Below, in pieces: positions 47,650 to 58,670 of a stretch of 64,000 bases of DNA. This stretch comes from an uncultured Pelagibacteraceae bacterium. Its GTDB lineage: Bacteria > Pseudomonadota > Alphaproteobacteria > Pelagibacterales > Pelagibacteraceae. The notes under the pieces were generated by a model. The model did no database searches. It was not told where the DNA came from and saw nothing but the letters and a program-made list of their open reading frames with translations. Position numbers and translations under genes: made by a program. The stretch is from assembly GCA_902548405.1 (NCBI GenBank), contig CACCRN010000002.1, forward strand, positions 1-64,000, given 5' to 3'. Each line of letters begins with the position of its first letter. The first letter of the stretch is position 1.

Positions 47650-48915
47650 ATGAAAATTGCAATTTTAGGTAGTGGAGGAAGAGAACATGCTCTTACATTT
47701 TCAATATCTAAATCAAATAAAGTTAATAAAATTTACTGTATACCTGGTAATGCCGGAACATCCTCACTAGCTGAAAATATATCTATAGATATAAATAATT
47801 TTGAATCAATATATGAGTTTTTAAAAAAAAATAATATCGATTTTGTTGTTGTTGGACCTGAAGATCCGCTTGTAAATGGTATTGTGGATTATTTGGAAAA
47901 GTTAAATATAAAAGTTTTCGGACCTAATAAAATTGCTTCACAACTTGAAGGTTCAAAAATTTTCACAAAAAATTTATGCAAAAAATATAACATACCAACA
48001 GCAGAATTTGGTGTTTTTGAAAATGCTGAGGAATCTTATAATTATATTGATAATGCAAAGCACCCTTTAGTAATTAAGGCAGATAATTTAGCAGCTGGTA
48101 AAGGTGTTTATATTTGTAGAGAAAAAAAAGAATCATATTTAGCAGTGAAAGAGATATTTGACGGTAAGTTTGGAACTGCAAAAAATATTCTGTTTGAAGA
48201 ATTTTTAGAAGGTGAAGAAATGAGTTATTTTATTGTTAGTGATGGAAAAACATTCAAATATTTTGGATCGGCTCAAGATCATAAAAGAGTTGGAGAGGGA
48301 GACAAAGGTAAAAATACTGGAGGGATGGGTGCTTACTCACCATCAAGATTATTTAATAAAGAATTAGAGCAAAAAATTTTAGAAAAAATAATAAGACCAA
48401 CATTAAAAGGCATAAATGATTTAGGAACAAAATATAGAGGTTTTCTATATGCTGGATTAATGATTGTTAAGAATGAACCATTTTTAATTGAATACAATGT
48501 AAGGATGGGTGACCCCGAGTGCCAAACAATTTTGCCAACTTTAGACACTGATATCATTAAAATTTTTCAATCGTGTATCGATGAGAAACTTGATGAAATA
48601 GAGATAAAATGGATAAACAAAAAAAGTTTGTGTGTCGTATTATGCTCAAATGGTTATCCAGACAAATATGAAAAAAATATAATTATAAATAATTTTGAGA
48701 AATTAAACTTAAATGAAAATAATTATCTTTTTCATGCTGGGACACAAAAAAAAGATAATAAAATTTATGCTATTGGAGGCAGAGTATTAAATTTTATATC
48801 ACTTTCAAAAAAATATATTGAAGCTAAAAAAAATATCCATGAAAACTTAGAAAAATTAAACTGGGAAAAAGGTTTTTTTAGAAAAGATATTGGGCACAAA
48901 GTCATTAATAAATGA
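47650..48915 (+). CDS. purD: Phosphoribosylamine-glycine ligase
   Basis: Second step of de novo purine synthesis. It is an ATP-grasp enzyme of 421 residues, showing ILGSGGREHALTFSISKS, PLVIKADNLAAGKGV (ATP-grasp), the GGMGAYSPS block and EYNVRMGDPECQ. It overlaps rsmD by four bases (ATGA). Confidence 0.97.
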   Translation: MKIAILGSGGREHALTFSISKSNKVNKIYCIPGNAGTSSLAENISIDINNFESIYEFLKKNNIDFVVVGPEDPLVNGIVDYLEKLNIKVFGPNKIASQLEGSKIFTKNLCKKYNIPTAEFGVFENAEESYNYIDNAKHPLVIKADNLAAGKGVYICREKKESYLAVKEIFDGKFGTAKNILFEEFLEGEEMSYFIVSDGKTFKYFGSAQDHKRVGEGDKGKNTGGMGAYSPSRLFNKELEQKILEKIIRPTLKGINDLGTKYRGFLYAGLMIVKNEPFLIEYNVRMGDPECQTILPTLDTDIIKIFQSCIDEKLDEIEIKWINKKSLCVVLCSNGYPDKYEKNIIINNFEKLNLNENNYLFHAGTQKKDNKIYAIGGRVLNFISLSKKYIEAKKNIHENLEKLNWEKGFFRKDIGHKVINK

Positions 48916-49475
48916 GAATTATTGGTGGTAATTTTAAAGGTAAAAAAATTCTTGAACCTAAAGATAAAGAAACGAGACCTTTAAAAGATTTAACAAAAGA
49001 ATCTATTTTTAATATTATTAATCATTCAAATAAATTTACTATAGACCTTGAAAAATCTTATGTTTTAGATTTATTTTCTGGAACAGGATCTTTTGGTTTA
49101 GAATGTTTATCAAGAAAAGCAAAGAAGGTATGTTTTGTAGAAAATTACAAAGGAATATTACCAATATTAAAAAAAAATTTATCAAATTTAAAAATGGTCA
49201 AAAATTATTCAATTATTGAGAAAAATATTTTAGTTAATATTGATTTTTTAGAAAAAAAAGAAAAGTTTGATATTATTTTTTTAGATCCTCCATACAAAAA
49301 AAGAGAAATTAATACTATTTTAAATAATCTTTCTAAATTCAAAATTCTCAAATCAAATGGGATAATAATTATTCATAGGCATAAAAAAGAAAGAGATAAA
49401 TTTCCAGATAATTTTAAGATTATTGAAGAAAAAAAATATGGAATTTCAAAAATAATATTTGGAAAATTTGTTTAA
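48912..49475 (+). CDS. rsmD: 16S rRNA (guanine(966)-N(2))-methyltransferase
   Basis: Methylates G966 of 16S rRNA. The 187 residues show MRIIGGNFKGKKI, RPLKDLTKESIFNII, the SAM loop LDLFSGTGSFGLECLSR and the catalytic FLDPPYKK. The stop TAA interlocks with that of the convergent pgi (TTAA). Confidence 0.95.
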   Translation: MRIIGGNFKGKKILEPKDKETRPLKDLTKESIFNIINHSNKFTIDLEKSYVLDLFSGTGSFGLECLSRKAKKVCFVENYKGILPILKKNLSNLKMVKNYSIIEKNILVNIDFLEKKEKFDIIFLDPPYKKREINTILNNLSKFKILKSNGIIIIHRHKKERDKFPDNFKIIEEKKYGISKIIFGKFV

Positions 49476-50626
49476 CCTAAAATTTTCTTTGTTTCAGTTT
49501 TAATTAATTCTACAGCTGGTTGATCAAAAGGGTTGATTTTAAGAGCTCTTCCCAACAATATTGTTTCTAAAATAAAGAAAGTAAAAAGTTCTCCTAGAGT
49601 TTTTTCATCTCTTTTCAAAATTTCAAAACTCCTAAAAGGTATTTTCTTATTTTTAAAAACATTCTCTGTAGCTTTTTTTTGAGCATAAACAATATGATCA
49701 ATATCTTTATTTTTTAAATAACTTTGGATTTGTAAAATTTGACTATTATTTATTTTTAGAGAATTTTTTTCTTTAACATAAAAAAATGTAAAAAAATTAT
49801 TTTTAAAACCATCTAAATATAATTGCATGACACTATGATTGTCTTTCGGCATATTTGAAACTATAGGAAGAATTCCAACACCTTTTTTACCTAAACTTTC
49901 AGCAACTAATTGTTGGTACCAATTAAATAAATTCGTAGATTTTTCATCATAATTTATAATGACTGAGTTAAATTTTTTTCTCTTTGCAAAATATAAAATT
50001 TGATCGACATTACTTATTAAAGAATTTAAATAATTTTTATTTTTAACTAAACTGTTCAATTGTTTAAATTTAGAAGAGTCTAGTCCCATCAACTCTGCTG
50101 GTAGCATTCCTACTTCTGATAAAACAGAATATCTGCCCCCTATGAAATTATTATGATGAATTATTTCTGATTTAAATTTTTCAGCTAAAATATGAAGATA
50201 GTTTTTTTTATTTTCTGTAATGAATATATTTTTATTTTTATTTTGAACAAAAATATTTGTATTTACAATTGTTTCTGTTGTATTTCCAGATTTAGAGATT
50301 ATTAAATTTAAACATCTTTTATTTTGATTTTTTTTTATATGTGGTTGAAGATTGTCTAAAAATTCAAATTTTTTCTTTATTTTATGTTCTAAAAAATCAT
50401 ATATCGCATGGGCTCCTAATGAAGACCCCCCCATACCTATAACTCTATAATGAATAAAGTTTTTAAATTTCGATATTTTGCTTTTATTAAAATTATTTTT
50501 ATATTCTTTTCTTAAAGATTTAATAACGAAATTTTCCGCGTTAAGAAGATTTGTTAATTTTATTTTTAAGTTTTTCTTTAACTTTTTTTTTTTAAATAGT
50601 TTTAATTTTATGTTTTGTGTGAGCAT
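49472..50626 (-). CDS. pgi: Glucose-6-phosphate isomerase, short form
   Basis: Interconverts glucose 6-phosphate and fructose 6-phosphate. It has 384 residues against about 550 in E. coli. Motifs of the core survive: GMGGSSLGAHAIYDFL, ISKSGNTTETI, the signature GGRYSVLSEVGMLPAEL, the catalytic histidine region KDNHSVMQLY, and INPFDQPAVELIKT with the lysine. The missing parts are N-terminal and peripheral. An 11-base A run encodes KKKKL near the N-terminus. It shares one base with the upstream lipoprotein gene's stop. Confidence 0.88.
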   Translation of the reverse strand: MLTQNIKLKLFKKKKLKKNLKIKLTNLLNAENFVIKSLRKEYKNNFNKSKISKFKNFIHYRVIGMGGSSLGAHAIYDFLEHKIKKKFEFLDNLQPHIKKNQNKRCLNLIISKSGNTTETIVNTNIFVQNKNKNIFITENKKNYLHILAEKFKSEIIHHNNFIGGRYSVLSEVGMLPAELMGLDSSKFKQLNSLVKNKNYLNSLISNVDQILYFAKRKKFNSVIINYDEKSTNLFNWYQQLVAESLGKKGVGILPIVSNMPKDNHSVMQLYLDGFKNNFFTFFYVKEKNSLKINNSQILQIQSYLKNKDIDHIVYAQKKATENVFKNKKIPFRSFEILKRDEKTLGELFTFFILETILLGRALKINPFDQPAVELIKTETKKILG

Positions 50627-50937
50627 TAATTATTTTTAATTTTGCCCAAAATAGTTTCCTCTAGATTACCACCGGATGTTTCTTGTTCAACATCTACATT
50701 ATTATCTTTGATAAGATTTTTTATATTATTTTCTTTTTGTTGATCATTATCTATATTTTGATCAGGAATAGGTAATTCGTTAAATTCTGGTGGCATCACT
50801 AAAGGAGATTTTTTTTCTACTAAAAATTCATCACTGCTATTTTTTTTAGGGTTTTGAAATCCTTCTTTAATTGTACTACATCCTGAAAGAATAATTAAAG
50901 CTGTACCTATAATAAATAATAAGTTAAATTTTTTCAT
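50626..50937 (-). CDS. Small lipoprotein, possibly DUF3035 (BamF-like)
   Basis: A 103-residue lipoprotein from the ATG at 50937. The signal peptide ends in lipobox ILSGC (Cys19). Later segments DEFLVEKKSPLVMPPEFNEL and LPIPDQ resemble the PLxMPP/F pattern of DUF3035 proteins, which include BamF of the outer-membrane assembly machine in alphaproteobacteria. The rest is Asn/Asp/Glu-rich. This family call is tentative. It overlaps the lspA end by 14 bases, so a lipoprotein is encoded right after its own signal peptidase. Confidence 0.65.
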   Translation of the reverse strand: MKKFNLLFIIGTALIILSGCSTIKEGFQNPKKNSSDEFLVEKKSPLVMPPEFNELPIPDQNIDNDQQKENNIKNLIKDNNVDVEQETSGGNLEETILGKIKNN

Positions 50938-51430
50938 TATTTGTTGCTTCAGGTTTGTTAATAACTTCAATTAAAATCAATAAAATTATACCTATAGTTA
51001 TAAATATATCTGATACATTAAAAATAAACCAATGAAAATTACCTACATGAAAATCAATAAAGTCGGGAACTGCTTTATAAATTAGCCTATCAAAAAAGTT
51101 TCCTAAAGCACCACCTAGTACTAATAATAGCGAATATTTTCTTAGAGGATCACTTTTCCTTATCATAAAAATAATAAAAATAATTACTATAAATATTAAA
51201 AAAGTTAGAAAATTATACAAATAATCTTCATTAAATGAAAATAGTCCAAATGCTATTCCTTCGTTCCAAATTAGATGAATGTTCAAAAATTTTGATGAGT
51301 ATATTTCAGAATTAAAATTAAGTTTATCCTGATGAATTACAAATAGTTTTGATATTCTGTCTAAAAAAAAAATAATTAAAATTAAGATCGTTTCTAAATA
51401 ATAATTTTTAAATATTTTATTTAAAGTCAT
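50924..51430 (-). CDS. lspA: Lipoprotein signal peptidase
   Basis: Cleaves the signal peptide of prolipoproteins. From the ATG at 51430 it has 168 residues. The longer frame from TTG 51448 would overlap ileS by 19 bases and is less likely; the chosen start shares one base with the ileS stop (TAATG). There are four transmembrane helices, the WNEGIAFGLF block, and the two catalytic aspartates in GGALGNFFDRL / VPDFIDF and FNVSDIF. Confidence 0.93.
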   Translation of the reverse strand: MTLNKIFKNYYLETILILIIFFLDRISKLFVIHQDKLNFNSEIYSSKFLNIHLIWNEGIAFGLFSFNEDYLYNFLTFLIFIVIIFIIFMIRKSDPLRKYSLLLVLGGALGNFFDRLIYKAVPDFIDFHVGNFHWFIFNVSDIFITIGIILLILIEVINKPEATNNEKI

Positions 51431-54159
51431 TAAGAATTTTGAGGACAATTAGATCTAGCACATCCTTTTTCGTTTATTTTCCAACACATCGAGCATTTTG
51501 TCCCTTTTGCTTTTTCTGTGAGAACATTTGTGTCAATGTTATTTTCATAGATAACTTCGGCTTTAGAAGTAATACAAAGCTCCGAAAAATCTATATCCTT
51601 TGTAATATTTTTTAGATTTTGATCTAAATAAATTTTAATTTCAGCTTCTAAACTTGATCCTATTTCTTTGGCTGCTCTTTTTTCTTCTATACTTACATTG
51701 CATAAATTTCTGATTTTAATTAACTCAATCCACTTCTGATTTAATTTTTCATTATGAAAGTTTTTTGGAAAATTTATAAAGTTTTCTAAATGAATACTTT
51801 TCTGGTTTTTAAATAATAATTGATAAATTTCTTCAGTTGTAAAAGACAATATTGGAGCAAACCATCTAAGCAGAGAGTTCAAAATTATATTCAACAATAA
51901 AATAGTTGATTTTCGCTTAGTGTTATCTAAAGAGTCACAGTATAAAGTGTCTTTTCTTATATCAAAATAAAAAGCTGATAAATCTACAGTACAAAAATTT
52001 AATAATTCTTTATACAAATTATGAAAATCATAATTCTCAAAATATTTTTTGAAATTGTTGTTTAAAGAATACAATTTGTTTAGCATGTACTGCTCTAAAT
52101 CAGGTAATTTATTTAAATCTATTTTTTCAAGATCAATCATTTCAAAATTATCATTAAGATTTCCTAATAAATATCTAAATGTATTTCGAATCTTCCTATA
52201 AGAGTCTGCATGTTGATCTAAGATTGAATAATCTATTCTTAAATCTTCTGAATAATTAGATGAGGCTACCCAAATTCTTAAAATATCTGCTCCATATTTT
52301 TTTAAAATATCTTCTGGAGCAATCACATTTCCTAATGATTTAGACATTTTTAAACCTTTTCCATCTACTACAAAACCGTGGGATAAAATGGAGTCAAAAG
52401 GAGCTCTACCTCTAGTTCCACATGATTCTAATAGTGATGAATGAAACCAACCTCTATGCTGGTCTGATCCTTCTAAATACATTGATGCTGGCCATTTAAG
52501 GTCATTTCTTTTCTCTAATACAAATGAATGCGTTGAGCCACTATCAAACCAAACCTCAACAATATCACTTAATTTATCATAATCTTGGGCTTTATATTTA
52601 TCGCCTAAAAATCTTTGCGGATCGTCTGAAAACCAACAGTCAGATCCCTCTTTTTCATAAATTGATGCAATATTTTCATTAACTTCATCATCAACTAAAA
52701 TTTCTTTAGTTTTTTTATTAACAAAAATAGGTAAAGGCACGCCCCATACTCTTTGTCTGGAAACACACCAATCAGGCCTGGTTTCGATCATAGATTTTAA
52801 TCTTTCTTTTCCCTTGCTTGGATAAAATGTTGTATCATCAATGGCCTTTAGGGCTTTATCTCTTAATTTGTGACTTTCCATAGAAATAAACCACTGAGGT
52901 GTTGCTCTATGAACCAACGGTGCTTTTGATCTCCAAGAATGAGGATAAGAATGAACTAGTTCACCATTTGAAAGTAAATTTTTTTGCTCTTTAAGTTTTT
53001 CAATTACTATTGGGTTAGCTTTAAAAATATGAATCCCTTCAAATAATTTTACATTATTTGTATATTTCCCATCACCATCAACTGTCTCTATTGCTTTAAT
53101 TCCATTATTCAAACATAAATTAAAATCATCTGGTCCATGACTTGGCGCACAATGAACTATTCCTGTACCCTGCTCTGTCGTCACAAATCTTGCTTCTAAC
53201 ATTGGGATTTGAGTTTCATAACCTAAATTTAAAAAGGGATGGTTACAAATAGTATCTTTAAACTCTATTCCCTTAAAATTTTTAATCTCTTTATAATTTT
53301 TAATTCCACATTCTTTTATTACTGACTCAAGTAAAGCTTGTGCAACAACTATTTTTCTGTTTTGAAAATCTCCCTCATCATCAACTTGCAACAAAACATA
53401 ATCTAATGCTTCATTATAAGCTAATGCTTTATTAGCAGGAATTGTCCATGGTGTAGTTGTCCAAATTATAATTTCACTTTTTTCTAATTCTTTAATTTTA
53501 GAAGATCTAACTGAAAACGATGTATATATAGTATCTGACTTATGATCTTGGTATTCTACTTCTGCATCAGCAAGAGCAGTTTTTTCAACAGTTGACCATA
53601 AAACTGGTTTGTAACCTCGATATAAACTTCCTTCTTTAAGAAATTTTCCTAGCTCTCTTACTATTTGAGCCTCTGCATCAAAACTCATTGTAGAATAATA
53701 ATTTTCCCAATCACCAACTACACCCAATCTTTTAAATTGACCTTTGTGAATTTCGATCCATTTTTCAGCAAAAGATCTACATTCTTTTCTAAACTCAACT
53801 ATAGGGACATCATTTTTATTTTTCTTATTTTTTTTATATTCTTCTTCTATTTTCCATTCGATCGGCAAACCATGACAATCCCATCCAGGTACATAAATTG
53901 AGTCTTTACCATCCATTTGATGAAATTTTACAATTATGTCTTTTAAAATTTTATTTAATGCTGTTCCCATATGAATATTGCCGTTTGCATATGGGGGACC
54001 ATCATGTAATACAAATTTTTCTCTACCTTTGCTCGACTTTCTTAATTCATCATAAAGGTTTATTTTTTGCCAATAATTTAAAATTTCTGGTTCTCTAGTT
54101 GGCAAGTTCGCCTTCATTGAGAAAGCTGTTTTAGGTAGATTTATATCAGATTTGCTCAT
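51430..54159 (-). CDS. ileS: Isoleucyl-tRNA synthetase
   Basis: Class I synthetase charging tRNA-Ile, with an editing domain. The 909 residues contain the HIGH-type motif PPYANGNIHMGTAL, the WDCHGLPIEW block, the KMSKS motif LKMSKSLGNV and, at the C-terminus, a zinc-finger CSMCWKINEKGCARSNCP. It overlaps ribF by ATGA and is coupled to lspA; ribF-ileS-lspA is a classic proteobacterial order. Confidence 0.97.
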   Translation of the reverse strand: MSKSDINLPKTAFSMKANLPTREPEILNYWQKINLYDELRKSSKGREKFVLHDGPPYANGNIHMGTALNKILKDIIVKFHQMDGKDSIYVPGWDCHGLPIEWKIEEEYKKNKKNKNDVPIVEFRKECRSFAEKWIEIHKGQFKRLGVVGDWENYYSTMSFDAEAQIVRELGKFLKEGSLYRGYKPVLWSTVEKTALADAEVEYQDHKSDTIYTSFSVRSSKIKELEKSEIIIWTTTPWTIPANKALAYNEALDYVLLQVDDEGDFQNRKIVVAQALLESVIKECGIKNYKEIKNFKGIEFKDTICNHPFLNLGYETQIPMLEARFVTTEQGTGIVHCAPSHGPDDFNLCLNNGIKAIETVDGDGKYTNNVKLFEGIHIFKANPIVIEKLKEQKNLLSNGELVHSYPHSWRSKAPLVHRATPQWFISMESHKLRDKALKAIDDTTFYPSKGKERLKSMIETRPDWCVSRQRVWGVPLPIFVNKKTKEILVDDEVNENIASIYEKEGSDCWFSDDPQRFLGDKYKAQDYDKLSDIVEVWFDSGSTHSFVLEKRNDLKWPASMYLEGSDQHRGWFHSSLLESCGTRGRAPFDSILSHGFVVDGKGLKMSKSLGNVIAPEDILKKYGADILRIWVASSNYSEDLRIDYSILDQHADSYRKIRNTFRYLLGNLNDNFEMIDLEKIDLNKLPDLEQYMLNKLYSLNNNFKKYFENYDFHNLYKELLNFCTVDLSAFYFDIRKDTLYCDSLDNTKRKSTILLLNIILNSLLRWFAPILSFTTEEIYQLLFKNQKSIHLENFINFPKNFHNEKLNQKWIELIKIRNLCNVSIEEKRAAKEIGSSLEAEIKIYLDQNLKNITKDIDFSELCITSKAEVIYENNIDTNVLTEKAKGTKCSMCWKINEKGCARSNCPQNS

Positions 54160-55079
54160 TTAGTTTTTTTTGCAATATTTAAATCAGATTTAATTTGTTT
54201 TCTGAGTTGATCAACATTCTTAAATTTTTTTTCTTTTCTAATAAACTTTAAAAACTGCACTGATAAAAGCTTATTATAAAGATTTCCAGAAAAATTAAAC
54301 AAATGAACCTCAAGTAAGATTTTTTTTTGATTAAATGTGGGTCTATAGCCAAGATTTGCTATACCGCTCAATTTTTTTTGATTTTTTTTCCTTAGCACTC
54401 TTACTGCATAAACACCTGGCTGTGCTAAGACATAATCCTTAATATCTATATTGCATGTTGGAAAACCAATTTTTTTTCCAACTTGTCTTCCCTTTTGAAC
54501 TATTCCATCAATTGTCCACTCTCTTCCTAAAAATTTATTGGCTCTATTTAAATTACCTTTTTCCAGCAAGTTTCTTATTATCGTTGAAGATACTATTTTT
54601 TTACTTTTTAAAAGAGGTTTTGGTTTAATAACTTTATAATTATAATTTTTTTCATTTTGTATAAGCAATTTAACATCACCTTCTCTTTTATTTCCAAATC
54701 TAAAATTATTACTTACAAATATAAACTTACACTTGAGTTTTTTATATAAAATTTCTTTTATGAATTTAATTGATTTTATTTTAGAAAAATTTTTATCAAA
54801 TTTTTTTGTAATTATAAAATCTACTTTTAATTCTTTAAGTAATTCTAATTTTTGATTTACAGACGAAATTTTAAAATTCTTCAAAGAATTGTTAAAATAC
54901 ATCTTGGGCATTGGATTAAAATTAATCACACCAATTTTTGAATTATATTTTTTTTTATATGATAGAGCTAATTTAAATAATTTTTGATGTCCTAAATGAA
55001 GACCATCAAAATTTCCAATTAATATAATTGAATTTTTATGGTGATTATTAATATTGAAATTTTTATATAATTTTACCAT
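54156..55079 (-). CDS. ribF: Bifunctional riboflavin kinase / FAD synthetase
   Basis: Makes FMN and then FAD. The N-terminal adenylyltransferase has ILIGNFDGLHLGHQKLF. The C-terminal kinase domain has KGRQVGKKIGFPTCNI and GIANLGYRPTF. The 307 residues are usual. The flavin products feed several FAD enzymes in this window. It overlaps the upstream HAD gene by seven bases. Confidence 0.96.
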   Translation of the reverse strand: MVKLYKNFNINNHHKNSIILIGNFDGLHLGHQKLFKLALSYKKKYNSKIGVINFNPMPKMYFNNSLKNFKISSVNQKLELLKELKVDFIITKKFDKNFSKIKSIKFIKEILYKKLKCKFIFVSNNFRFGNKREGDVKLLIQNEKNYNYKVIKPKPLLKSKKIVSSTIIRNLLEKGNLNRANKFLGREWTIDGIVQKGRQVGKKIGFPTCNIDIKDYVLAQPGVYAVRVLRKKNQKKLSGIANLGYRPTFNQKKILLEVHLFNFSGNLYNKLLSVQFLKFIRKEKKFKNVDQLRKQIKSDLNIAKKTK

Positions 55080-55891
55080 TTTAATTCTGTTTGAGTAAAA
55101 TTAACGATAGCTTCATACTCTTTTGAAACTTCAGTAACTCCTTTGTTCTGTATTTCTTCTTTATGAATTCCATTACAAACCAACAAGGAATGGTAATTTA
55201 ATAAGTTAGCACCCTTTATATCTGTATTTAAATTATCACCAATTGCTAAAACTTTCTTACCAACATTGTCTATAGACTGATTGTAAACTTCCGCATGAGG
55301 TTTACCAAAATAAATTACTTCTCCACCCATTTTTTCAAAAACCATAGCAACTGAACCTGCACATAATTCTCTAATATTTCCTCTATCAACAATTAAATCA
55401 GGGTTGGTACAAATCATTTTTTTTGTTGTGTGTTTTTCAAGTAAGTTTTTGTAATAACTTAAATCATCTTCATGGTCGTCGAACAAACCTGTGCAAAGTA
55501 AATATTCACTTTCATTTAGTTCGGTAGATTTATTATTTTTAAATTCATTGAATAAATCAAAATCTCTTGGAGGACCTATGTGAAAAAAATTCTCAGATTT
55601 AAAAGAGGTTTTTAAAAAATTTAAAGCTGCCTCGCCCGAAGTATAAACATGCTTTGTCAAATCTTCACTCATGCCCATTTTTTCTAAAAAATTATTTACT
55701 GTATTATTTGGTCTTGGAGCATTGGTTAAAAGAACAAAACTTTTATTTTTTTTCTTTAGTTCATTTAGAGTTGATATTGCTGAGTTATGTAATTTGATAC
55801 CATTGTGAATGACCCCCCATAAATCTATGTAAAAAAGGTCATAATTATCAGCAATTGACTGAAGGCCATCTAAGTCTAAATTTTTAGTCAT
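55073..55891 (-). CDS. HAD-superfamily hydrolase, class IIA (NagD-like)
   Basis: A 272-residue HAD hydrolase with an inserted class II cap. The catalytic DLWGVIHNG is at about 23-31, the LLTNAPRP motif near 54-61 and the motif IV aspartates in AIGDNLNTDIKG. It fits the alphaproteobacterial family found upstream of ribF-ileS. The phosphate substrate is unknown. It is divergent from groES, sharing a 130-base intergenic region. Confidence 0.85.
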   Translation of the reverse strand: MTKNLDLDGLQSIADNYDLFYIDLWGVIHNGIKLHNSAISTLNELKKKNKSFVLLTNAPRPNNTVNNFLEKMGMSEDLTKHVYTSGEAALNFLKTSFKSENFFHIGPPRDFDLFNEFKNNKSTELNESEYLLCTGLFDDHEDDLSYYKNLLEKHTTKKMICTNPDLIVDRGNIRELCAGSVAMVFEKMGGEVIYFGKPHAEVYNQSIDNVGKKVLAIGDNLNTDIKGANLLNYHSLLVCNGIHKEEIQNKGVTEVSKEYEAIVNFTQTELKW

Positions 55892-55957
55892 TATTTTACC
55901 TATAAACCATAATATTTAGATTTTCCTAGCATAATTACTCTGAAAAGATTCTCTTAT

Positions 55958-55988
55958 CTTGAAATAGTCTATGAAATATCTATATGAG
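55958..55988 (+). promoter_or_regulatory. RpoH (sigma-32)-type heat-shock promoter of groESL
   Basis: CTTG at 55958-55961 and TCTATATGAG at 55979-55988 are separated by 17 bases, matching the alphaproteobacterial RpoH pattern (CTTG, 17-18 bases, CYTATNTnnG) with one mismatch. Transcription would start near 55995, about 27 bases before the groES ATG. No CIRCE (HrcA) inverted repeat is present, so control is probably by the sigma factor alone. Confidence 0.75.
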
Positions 55989-56010
55989 GCTCATATTTAT
56001 ATAGAATTAT

Positions 56011-56017
56011 AAAGGAG
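56011..56017 (+). promoter_or_regulatory. Shine-Dalgarno of groES
   Basis: AAAGGAG lies four bases before the groES ATG and is a clear, strong ribosome-binding site. Most other genes in this window lack one. Confidence 0.75.
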
Positions 56018-56021
56018 ATTT

Positions 56022-56312
56022 ATGAAGTTTAAACCGTTACATGATAGAGTATTAATCGAAGTTTTAGACAGTAGTGAAAAAACCGCTGGTGGAATAATTA
56101 TACCAGATACAGCTCAAGAAAAACCTCAAGAGGGAAAAGTTGTTGCTGTTGGTGGTGGAGCTAAAACAGAAGATGGAAAAATAATTCCAATGGATGTTAA
56201 AGTTGGTGACAAAGTTTTGTTTGGCAAATGGTCAGGGACCGAAGTCAAAATAGATGGCAAAGAATATAGCATAATGAAAGAGTCTGACATTATGGGTATT
56301 TCAAGTAAGTAA
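56022..56312 (+). CDS. groES: Co-chaperonin GroES
   Basis: The heptameric lid of the GroEL cage. The 96 residues contain the [15 protein letters not shown] start, the mobile loop [18 protein letters not shown], and [15 protein letters not shown]. It has a strong ribosome-binding site and a heat-shock-type promoter. groEL follows after 23 bases. Confidence 0.98.
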   Translation: MKFKPLHDRVLIEVLDSSEKTAGGIIIPDTAQEKPQEGKVVAVGGGAKTEDGKIIPMDVKVGDKVLFGKWSGTEVKIDGKEYSIMKESDIMGISSK

Positions 56313-56317
56313 TTTAA

Positions 56318-58000
<1,683 letters not shown>

Positions 58001-58050
58001 TACGTTTCCATTTAGAGAACACTCTAAATACATACACTAAACAAAATTAG

Positions 58051-58083
58051 AACCCTCGAAACGAAAGTTTCGGGGGTTTTTTT
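58051..58083 (+). terminator. Intrinsic terminator of groESL
   Basis: A 12-bp stem (58051-58062 with 58067-58078, including one T-G pair) closes a GAAA tetraloop and is followed directly by a T run. It is the clearest Rho-independent terminator in the window. Confidence 0.9.
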
Positions 58084-58119
58084 ATTGCTGTATAATTTGA
58101 AATTATATAAGAAGTAATT

Positions 58120-58506
58120 ATGCCTTTAGTAAGAATAGACCTAAACAAATCATATAATGCTGAAAACTCAAAAAAAATTGGTGAAATTATATATCGTGCT
58201 ATGGAGCAAGAGATAAGTGTTCCAAAAGATGATAAGTTTCAAATTATAACAAAGCATGACGATACAGAGTTAAATATTCCTGAAAGTTATCTTGGAATTA
58301 AATACACAAATAAAATTGTTATAATTCAAATAACTCTAAATAGTGGTAGATCAACAGAATTAAAACAAAAATTATATAAAAGAATTGCTGAAGATCTAAA
58401 CAAAGAACTAGATATTAGAAAAGAGGATGTTTTTATAAGTTTGGTTGAGGTTGCAAAAGAAAACTGGTCATTTGGAAACGGAGAAGCACAATACGCTCCT
58501 AAATAA
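58120..58506 (+). CDS. Tautomerase-superfamily protein
   Basis: A 128-residue protein starting MPLVRIDL; Pro2 would become the N-terminal catalytic proline after methionine removal. The repeated beta-alpha-beta layout and the second half VVIIQITLNSGRSTELKQKL fit the longer tautomerase/4-oxalocrotonate-like group. Substrate is unknown. It begins 37 bases after the groESL terminator; a TATAAT at 58091-58096 could be its -10 box. Confidence 0.75.
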   Translation: MPLVRIDLNKSYNAENSKKIGEIIYRAMEQEISVPKDDKFQIITKHDDTELNIPESYLGIKYTNKIVIIQITLNSGRSTELKQKLYKRIAEDLNKELDIRKEDVFISLVEVAKENWSFGNGEAQYAPK

Positions 58507-58670
58507 TATATTTAAAAATAAAAAATTTCTTCAATTTGCCAATTTACCTTTTTACTTGCTTTTAAATTATTGAGTTTTCTCAATGAAGTTTTCAATGAAG
58601 TTTTTTAAAAAGTAAGATATTATGCGAGGTATGAGAGAATGTAATCCCACTACTCTAAAACTAAAATTTA
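58507..58670. other. Non-coding gap before a terminator; possible small RNA region
   Basis: No reading frame with family features is seen between the tautomerase stop and the terminator hairpin. The gap holds a 6-bp AT-rich hairpin (ATTGAG and CTCAAT, 58569-58584), a tandem 12-bp repeat, a TATTAT box at 58618-58623, and a less AT-rich stretch (GCGAGGTATGAGAG onward from 58624) leading into the terminator. A short transcript from about 58630 to 58699 would be about 70 nt. I could not match it to a known RNA family. Confidence 0.35.
58580..58603. repeat. Tandem 12-bp direct repeat
   Basis: Two exact, adjacent copies of TCAATGAAGTTT. They lie 15-40 bases upstream of a TATTAT box and may be a regulatory-protein site or a simple duplication. 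Confidence 0.7.

Noticed and set aside
55892..56021. CIRCE element for HrcA control of groES
   Set aside because: No TTAGCACTC-9-GAGTGCTAA-like repeat is present; an RpoH-type promoter explains control.
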